64,000 nt of DNA from Streptomyces sp. Y2F8-2. GTDB lineage: Bacteria; Actinomycetota; Actinomycetes; Streptomycetales; Streptomycetaceae. Position 1 is the stretch's first letter. Every line of letters starts with the position of its first letter. Shown here in pieces: positions 58,806 through 64,000 of this stretch. Location of the stretch: assembly GCF_014905555.1 (NCBI RefSeq), contig NZ_BNGS01000007.1:62001-126000 (forward strand), in the 5' to 3' direction. A program made the position numbers and the translations under genes. Below the pieces are notes generated by a model. That model did not search any database and was not told where the DNA came from. It saw only the letters and a program-made list of their open reading frames with translations.

Positions 58806-61478
58806 TCACTTGGCGGTCTCGGCGACCAGGCGCTCCACGGCGTCGACGGCCTCACCGACGGCGGCCGGGTTCTGACCGCCGCCCTGGGCGACGTCCGGCT
58901 TGCCGCCACCGCCGCCGCCGAGGGTCTTGGCGGCGGTGCGGACCAGGTCACCGGCCTTCAGACCGCGCTCGCGGGCGGCCTCGTTGGTGGCGATGACCGT
59001 GAGCGGCTTGCCGTTGTTGACGGTGAACAGGGCGACCACGGCGGCCCGGCCGCCCTGAATGCGGCCACGCACGTCCAGGACCAGCTTGCGCAGGTCGTCG
59101 GGCGTGGTGCCGTCCGGCACCTGACCGGTGACGACGGCGACGCCGTGGACGTCCTTGGCCGACTCGGCGAGGCCCGCGGCGGCCTGGAGCACCTTCTCGG
59201 CGCGGAACTTCTCGATCTCCTTCTCGGCGTCCTTCAGCCGGGCGAGCATGCCGGAGATCTTCTCCGGCAGTTCCTCCGGGCGGCCCTTGAGCAGCTCGGT
59301 CAGCTGGTTGACGACCGTGTGCTCGCGGGCGAGGAAGTTGTAGGCGTCCACGCCGACCAGGGCCTCGATACGGCGCACACCGGAGCCGATCGAGGACTCG
59401 CCGAGCAACTTCACCAGGCCCAGCTGGGCGGTGTTGTGCACATGGGTGCCGCCGCACAGCTCCTTGGAGAAGTCGCCGATGGTCACGACGCGGACGCGCT
59501 CGCCGTACTTCTCGCCGAACTCGGCGATGGCGCCCTGCTTCTTGGCCTCGTCGATGCCCATGATCTCGGCGTGCACGTCGAGGTCGCGGGCCAGCACCTC
59601 GTTGATCTTCTGCTCGACGTCGGTCATCACGGCCGTCGGTACGGCCGACGGGGAGCCGAAGTCGAAGCGGAAACGGCCCGGCTGGTTCTCGGAACCGGCC
59701 TGGGCGGCCGTCGGGCCGAGGGCGTCGCGCAGGGCCTGGTGGGTGAGGTGGGTGGCCGAGTGGGCGCGGGCGATGGCCTTGCGGCGACGGGTGTCGATGG
59801 TGGCGTGGGCCTTGGCCCCGACGGTGACCTCGCCGACCTGGACGACGCCCTTGTGGACGTAGACGCCCGGGACCGGCTTCTGGCAGTCGCGGACCTCGAT
59901 GACGGCACCGGAGTCGACCTTGATGCGGCCGGTGTCGCCGATCTGGCCGCCGCCCTCGGCGTAGAAGGGGGTGCGGTCGAGGACGATCTCGACCTCGTCC
60001 CCCTCGGTGGCGGCCGGGGAGGACACGCCGTCGACCAGGATGCCGACGATCGTGGACTCGCCCTCGGTGTCGGTGTAGCCGATGAAGTCGGTCTCGCCGG
60101 CGGTGTCGGCGATCTCGCGGTAGGCGCCGAGGTCGGCGTGGCCGGTCTTCTTGGCCTGGGCGTCGGCCTTGGCGCGCTCCCGCTGCTCCTTCATCAGGCG
60201 GCGGAAGCCGTCCTCGTCCACGGACAGGCCCTGCTCGGCGGCCATCTCCAGGGTGAGGTCGATCGGGAAGCCCCAGGTGTCGTGGAGCAGGAAGGCCTTG
60301 TCACCGGGCAGCACGGCCGAACCGGCGGCCTTGGTCTCGGCGACGGCGGTGTCCAGGACGTTCGTGCCGGCGTTGAGCGTCTTGAGGAAGCGGGCCTCCT
60401 CGGCGAGGGCGACCTTCTCGATGCGCTCGCGGTCGGTGACGAGCTCGGGGTACTGCTGGCCCATCATCTCGATCACGGTGTCGAGGAGCTCCTTGACGAC
60501 CGGACCGGTGGCGCCGAGCAGGCGCATGTTGCGGATGGCGCGGCGCATGATGCGGCGCAGGACATAGCCGCGGCCCTCGTTGCCGGGGGTGACGCCGTCG
60601 CCGATCAGCATGGTGGCGGTGCGCATGTGGTCGGTGACCACGCGCAGCGAGACGTCCGAGTCGTGGGAGTCGCCGTAGCGGACACCGGTCAGCTCGGTGG
60701 CCTTGTCGATCACGGCCATGGAGGTGTCGATCTCGTACATGTTCTGCACGCCCTGCAGAATCATGGCGAGCCGCTCGAGGCCGAGGCCGGTGTCGATGTT
60801 CTTGCTCGGCAGGTCCCCGAGGATCTCGAAGTTGTCCTTGCCGGTGCCCTCGCCGCGCTCGTACTGCATGAAGACGAGGTTCCAGATCTCCACGTACCGC
60901 TCGTCGTTGACGGCGGGGCCGCCCTCGACGCCGAACTCGGGGCCGCGGTCGTAGTTGATCTCGGAGCAGGGGCCGCACGGGCCGGGCACGCCCATGGACC
61001 AGAAGTTGTCCTTCATGCCCAGGCGCTGGATGCGCTCGGCGGGGACGCCCACGACGTCGCGCCAGATCTGCTCGGCCTCGTCGTCGTCCTTGTAGACGGT
61101 GATCCACAGCCGGTCGGGCTCGAGGCCGTAACCGCCCTTGTCCTGGGGCGTGGTGAGCAGCTCCCAGGCGAGCTTGATGGCGCCTTCCTTGAAGTAGTCG
61201 CCGAAGGAGAAGTTGCCGCACATCTGGAAGAACGTGCCGTGCCGCGTGGTCTTGCCGACCTCTTCGATGTCGGGCGTGCGCACGCACTTCTGCACGCTGG
61301 TGGCGCGCGGGTAGGGCGGCTTGACCTCGCCCAGGAAGTAGGGCTTGAAGGGCACCATGCCGGCCGGGACGAGCAGCAGAGTCGGGTCGTCCGCGATGAG
61401 CGACGCCGAAGGGACGACGGTGTGACCGCGCTCCTCGAAGAAGCTCAACCAGCGGCGGCGGATCTCAGCCGACTCCAT
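58806..61478 (-). CDS. alaS: Alanyl-tRNA synthetase
   Basis: 890 residues with all domains: class-II catalytic core (about 1-250, ESAEIRRRWLSFFEERGHTV; TRHGTFFQMCGNFSFGDYFK), tRNA-recognition domain (to about 455), editing domain (about 560-720) with zinc-binding HSATHLTHQAL and CGGTHVHNTAQ, and C-Ala domain (about 730-890) ending in a glycine-rich TLGGGGGGKPDVAQGGGQNP. It charges tRNA(Ala) and clears Ser/Gly misacylation. The ATG shares one base with the stop of the preceding small gene (TGATG). Confidence 0.97.
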   Translation of the reverse strand: MESAEIRRRWLSFFEERGHTVVPSASLIADDPTLLLVPAGMVPFKPYFLGEVKPPYPRATSVQKCVRTPDIEEVGKTTRHGTFFQMCGNFSFGDYFKEGAIKLAWELLTTPQDKGGYGLEPDRLWITVYKDDDEAEQIWRDVVGVPAERIQRLGMKDNFWSMGVPGPCGPCSEINYDRGPEFGVEGGPAVNDERYVEIWNLVFMQYERGEGTGKDNFEILGDLPSKNIDTGLGLERLAMILQGVQNMYEIDTSMAVIDKATELTGVRYGDSHDSDVSLRVVTDHMRTATMLIGDGVTPGNEGRGYVLRRIMRRAIRNMRLLGATGPVVKELLDTVIEMMGQQYPELVTDRERIEKVALAEEARFLKTLNAGTNVLDTAVAETKAAGSAVLPGDKAFLLHDTWGFPIDLTLEMAAEQGLSVDEDGFRRLMKEQRERAKADAQAKKTGHADLGAYREIADTAGETDFIGYTDTEGESTIVGILVDGVSSPAATEGDEVEIVLDRTPFYAEGGGQIGDTGRIKVDSGAVIEVRDCQKPVPGVYVHKGVVQVGEVTVGAKAHATIDTRRRKAIARAHSATHLTHQALRDALGPTAAQAGSENQPGRFRFDFGSPSAVPTAVMTDVEQKINEVLARDLDVHAEIMGIDEAKKQGAIAEFGEKYGERVRVVTIGDFSKELCGGTHVHNTAQLGLVKLLGESSIGSGVRRIEALVGVDAYNFLAREHTVVNQLTELLKGRPEELPEKISGMLARLKDAEKEIEKFRAEKVLQAAAGLAESAKDVHGVAVVTGQVPDGTTPDDLRKLVLDVRGRIQGGRAAVVALFTVNNGKPLTVIATNEAARERGLKAGDLVRTAAKTLGGGGGGKPDVAQGGGQNPAAVGEAVDAVERLVAETAK

Positions 61479-61828
61479 CAGTGGTCCTCATTCCGGTTGT
61501 ACGAGTACGTCGTGGTCTCGACGTACTTCGGGCTGTTGCGGTTCTCGATGGCGGTGTACCGCCGGGGTCCGGGGAGTTCGGGCTCGACGGCGGCGTTCAG
61601 ACCGAGCGCGTCGCCGAGTTCGGCCTCCCGCCGGTTCATGTTGTCGCGGACGTCGAGGGCGAATTCCACCGCACGGTCCTTGAGCCGGTGGCCGGCCTCG
61701 ATCGCCTTGTTCGCCGCTGTCGCGGCCAGGCTCTCGGGGGTCAGCTGCTTCAGCTTGCGGTTGACCTTGGTGGTGGCCCACACACCGGCTGCGACGCCTG
61801 TGGTGAACCAGAACGTACGGCGGAACAT
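61478..61828 (-). CDS. DUF6167-type small membrane-associated protein
   Basis: 116 residues. A short N-terminal hydrophobic segment (MFRRTFWFTTGVAAGVWATT) leads to a charged helical region (ALDVRDNMNRREAELGDAL) and a tyrosine-rich tail ending TTTYSYNRNEDH. It is conserved upstream of alaS in actinobacteria; its role is unknown. Its stop overlaps the alaS start by one base, so the two are translationally coupled, and it begins 3 bp after the DUF948 gene. Confidence 0.8.
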   Translation of the reverse strand: MFRRTFWFTTGVAAGVWATTKVNRKLKQLTPESLAATAANKAIEAGHRLKDRAVEFALDVRDNMNRREAELGDALGLNAAVEPELPGPRRYTAIENRNSPKYVETTTYSYNRNEDH

Positions 61829-61831
61829 TCG

Positions 61832-62266
61832 CTAGTCCTTCTTCCGCTTCGCCCGTCGTGGCGACGGGACGGTGCGGCCCACGATCACGGTACGTCGGGG
61901 GGCCTTGGCGGGCACGTCCTCCCGGCGGCCGGCGATCGCCCGGCGTACGCCGTAGCCGAAGGCCGCGACCTTGACCAGGGGGCCGCCGAAGGTCGACGCG
62001 ACGGTCGTCGACAGTGCGGACGCGTTGGAGGTGACCTCCTGGACGTCCGACGCGATGGCGTCGACCCGGTCGATCTGGGTCTGTGCGGAGCGCACCGCGG
62101 CGGAGGCGTCGGAGAGCAGCGGGACGGCCTGGTCGGTCACGTCCGCCACCAGCTTGGTGGTCGCCTTGAGCGTCTGGGCCAGCCTCGCCAGCGCCACGGC
62201 GAGGAAGGAGACCAGGATCGCCCAGAAGACGGCCACCAGGATCCCGGCCACTTCTCCACCGGACAC
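61832..62266 (-). CDS. DUF948 domain membrane protein
   Basis: 144 residues from the GTG at 62264-62266, chosen because the family starts SGGEVAGILVAVFWAILVSF. An N-terminal membrane helix (about 5-27) is followed by a long coiled helix of the DUF948 type, which resembles methyl-accepting chemotaxis coiled coils (KATTKLVADVTDQAVPLLSD), then a short hydrophobic stretch and a basic tail PRRAKRKKD. It is the first gene of the DUF948-DUF6167-alaS-ruvX series. Function unknown. Confidence 0.82.
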   Translation of the reverse strand: MSGGEVAGILVAVFWAILVSFLAVALARLAQTLKATTKLVADVTDQAVPLLSDASAAVRSAQTQIDRVDAIASDVQEVTSNASALSTTVASTFGGPLVKVAAFGYGVRRAIAGRREDVPAKAPRRTVIVGRTVPSPRRAKRKKD

Positions 62267-62397
62267 CGTTGTGCACCCGCTCCCTGGAACGTGCCTGAAC
62301 ATCGAAAAGTCGGTTCCCCGAGCCTATCGCGCCCGGGCGGCCGCTCCGTACCGGATTAGGGGCTGCGGCCGACGCGCTCGAGGAGCCGATGTGCGAA

Positions 62398-62441
62398 AGC
62401 CCGCCGTCCGCCCGCCCTGAAGGGCGGGAAGACGACGGGCT
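62398..62441 (-). terminator. rpsD terminator
   Basis: A long imperfect stem: AGCCCG and CGTC arms enclose a perfect CCCGCCC/GGGCGGG core with a TGAA loop. On the minus strand it ends GGCGGGCTTTCG, 37 bp after the rpsD stop. Confidence 0.7.
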
Positions 62442-62477
62442 CTGCGGGGTGGGAGTGTTACGTCCGCCGGAAAGTGA

Positions 62478-63092
62478 TCAGCGGGCGTAGTACTCGACGA
62501 CGAGCTGCTCGTCGCAGATCACCGGGATCTCCTTGCGGTTCGGCTCGCGGTCCAGGCGGAACGCCAGGGCCTTGAGGTTCACCTGGAGGTAGCGCGGGGT
62601 CTCGCCGTCGGGGGCGAAGCCACCCTCGCGGGCGACCTGGAAGAGCGCCTTCTCACGGCTGCGCTCGCGGACCATCACGACGTCGTCGGGACGGACGCGG
62701 TACGACGGCTTGTCGACCTTGTGACCGTTGACCTCGATGTGGCCGTGGACGACCATCTGGCGGGCCTGGTAGATCGTGCGGGCGATGCCCGAACGCAGGA
62801 CCAGCGCGTCCAGGCGCTTCTCCAGCTCGACGATCAGGGCCTCACCGGTCTTGCCCTGGACCTTGGCGGCACGCTCGTAGGCGCGCACCAGCTGGCGCTC
62901 GGAGATGTCGTACTGAGCGCGCAGGCGCTGCTTCTCCAGCAGACGGACCTTGTAGTCCGAGTTCTGCTTGCGGCCGCGACCGTGCTCACCCGGCGGGTAG
63001 GGGCGGGCCTCGAAGTACTTGACGGCCTTCGGGGTCAGCGCGATACCGAGGGCACGCGACTTCTTGACCTTGGGGCGGGACTGGTTCGCCAT
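62478..63092 (-). CDS. rpsD: 30S ribosomal protein S4
   Basis: 204 residues, the cysteine-free S4 type. It begins MANQSRPKVKKSRALGIALT. The S4 RNA-binding domain (about 92-155) has RLDALVLRSGIARTIYQARQ and MVVHGHIEVNGHKVDKPSYR. S4 nucleates 30S assembly. Here it stands alone, not in the alpha operon with rpoA, as is usual in Streptomyces. The ATG at 63090-63092 has GAGGTG as SD, placed inside a small hairpin. Confidence 0.96.
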   Translation of the reverse strand: MANQSRPKVKKSRALGIALTPKAVKYFEARPYPPGEHGRGRKQNSDYKVRLLEKQRLRAQYDISERQLVRAYERAAKVQGKTGEALIVELEKRLDALVLRSGIARTIYQARQMVVHGHIEVNGHKVDKPSYRVRPDDVVMVRERSREKALFQVAREGGFAPDGETPRYLQVNLKALAFRLDREPNRKEIPVICDEQLVVEYYAR

Positions 63093-63431
63093 GAACCAAA
63101 CACCTCGTGTTTCTGTGTGTAATCGGCTTCACCAGGGTTAGGGGAGGTCGCATCCGCAGCCGGGGAATCCCCGCGGGTCCGCGTGGGACCTGCCGGGCAG
63201 CCGCTCCCCTGGTCTGGGCACATACGTGCAGCACGCGAGTGGCCCACCGACCGCTCCCGGACTCCGGGTGGTGGTGGGCTGCCCGCGACACCGTTCGACG
63301 GTGCGCGACGCTCCTGGATCCCCGTGCCGTACGGCGGTGGGGTTCCGGCTGGATGTCCCGCTCTGGTGGTGCCGGACCCTTTTGAGGTGCCGAACACGGG
63401 ACGCAGCGCTTCGAGTAAGTCTACAGGCCGC
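63093..63431. other. rpsD leader and upstream gap
   Basis: 339 bp without a gene. It contains the SD hairpin listed separately and a small palindrome CGGGGAATCCCCG (63160-63172). The rpsD promoter must lie here, but I see no clear -35/-10 pair. Confidence 0.45.
63098..63112 (-). promoter_or_regulatory. Hairpin containing the rpsD ribosome binding site
   Basis: On the minus strand AAACAC-GAG-GTGTTT is a perfect 6-bp stem. The GAGGTG that serves as SD (63101-63106) lies in its loop and 3' arm, 8 nt before the ATG. Folding would limit initiation. S4 is an autogenous translational repressor in other bacteria, so feedback control is a reasonable guess. Confidence 0.4.
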
Positions 63432-64000
63432 CTAGGAGTGCCTGCGTCCGAGGTGCTTGCGGGTCCACTCCACGGCGTCCGCGTACCGCGCCTCGGCGCC
63501 GTGCCGGGTCGGGGTGTAGTACTCGCGGTCCTTGAGGGCGTCCGGGGCGTACTGCTGGGCGGCGATGCCCTCCGGCAGGTCGTGCGGGTAGACGTATCCC
63601 TGGGCGTGGCCGAGCTTGGCCGCGCCCTTGTAGTGGCCGTCGCGCAGATGCGGCGGCACGGGTCCGGCCAGTCCCTTGCGGACGTCCTCCAGGGCCGCGC
63701 CTATCGCCATGGTCGCCGCGTTCGACTTCGGAGCCAGGGCCAGGGCGATGGTGGCGTGGCTGAGGGTGAGCGCGGCCTCCGGGAAGCCGATCATGGCGAC
63801 GGCCTGGGCGGCGGCGACGGCGATCGGCAGCGCGTTCGGATCGGCGAGGCCGATGTCCTCGCTGGCGGAGATCATCAGGCGGCGGGCGATGAAGCGGGGG
63901 TCCTCCCCGGCCTCGATCATCCGGGCCAGGTAGTGCAGGGCCGCGTCCACGTCGGAGCCGCGGATGGACTTGATGAGGGCGCTGGCCACGTCGTAGTGCT
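63432..64000 (-). CDS. rarA: RarA/MgsA replication-associated recombination AAA+ ATPase, 3' part
   Basis: Only the last 188 codons are in the window; the frame runs off the right edge. The visible part starts HYDVASALIKSIRGSDVDAA, the conserved junction to the tetramerisation domain of RarA, and goes on with YLARMIEAGEDPRFIARRL, SASEDIGLADPNAL and the C-terminal KGAAKLGHAQGYVYPHDLPE. The ATPase core is outside. RarA acts at stalled replication forks, with SSB. It ends at 63432, 340 bp upstream of rpsD in the same direction. Confidence 0.93.
   Translation of the reverse strand, partial: HYDVASALIKSIRGSDVDAALHYLARMIEAGEDPRFIARRLMISASEDIGLADPNALPIAVAAAQAVAMIGFPEAALTLSHATIALALAPKSNAATMAIGAALEDVRKGLAGPVPPHLRDGHYKGAAKLGHAQGYVYPHDLPEGIAAQQYAPDALKDREYYTPTRHGAEARYADAVEWTRKHLGRRHS

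Noticed and set aside
59145..61835. An 896-codon open frame on the plus strand
   Set aside because: Antisense shadow of alaS.

Overview
This is a Streptomyces chromosome segment. It has very high GC with strongly GC-biased third codon positions, frequent GTG and TTG starts, many 1-4 bp stop/start overlaps (ATGA, GTGA), an actinobacterial sIHF, and a full-length BldD with its c-di-GMP signature. The gene order follows what I remember of the S. coelicolor core around SCO1437-SCO1507. That comparison is from memory; no alignment was run. Most genes lie on the minus strand.

Layout. 1-3330: 3' end of a CbxX/CfqX-type AAA+ ATPase and two coupled CNNM/CBS membrane proteins. 3556-8550: a riboflavin operon (ribE-ribM-ribBA-ribH) under an FMN riboswitch, running directly into hisE, hisG and a small PH-domain membrane protein. 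8700-10260: an orphan chitinase-like promoter, then a ROK regulator divergent from an MFS transporter across an operator-like palindrome. 11500-16000: a patchy accessory stretch with a truncated GMC oxidoreductase, a SnoaL-like protein, a thioesterase, a uracil/xanthine permease and a multiply frameshifted membrane-protein remnant. 16734-23676: F420-type oxidoreductase, flavin amine oxidase, nitrilase-family amidase, Lrp regulator and APC permease. Repeated TTGCG elements lie before both the amidase and the permease and suggest one amine or amino-acid utilisation module. 23792-27939: GuaB1, an RNase Sa-like lipoprotein with its barstar, a SorC regulator and rpe.

28177-64000 is core housekeeping: rsmB, fmt, priA, metK, coaBC, rpoZ, gmk and sihf; the pyrimidine operon pyrR-pyrB-pyrC-(PH protein)-carA-carB-pyrD-pyrF; the developmental master regulator bldD; nusB, efp and a peptidase-P-like protein; an aro cluster (aroE, aroC, aroK, aroB) with mltG, ruvX and alaS; then rpsD and the 3' part of rarA. 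Several operons carry visible control elements: the FMN riboswitch, a PyrR-type RNA hairpin at the pyrR ribosome binding site, BldD operators on the bldD promoter, an SD-containing hairpin before rpsD, and strong inverted-repeat terminators between convergent genes.

I see no CRISPR array, insertion sequence, prophage, tRNA or rRNA. The most interesting items are the orphan promoter, the chained rib-his operon, the PH-domain gene coupled inside the pyr operon, the metal-site substitutions in the peptidase-P paralogue, and the tethered RNase/barstar pair.
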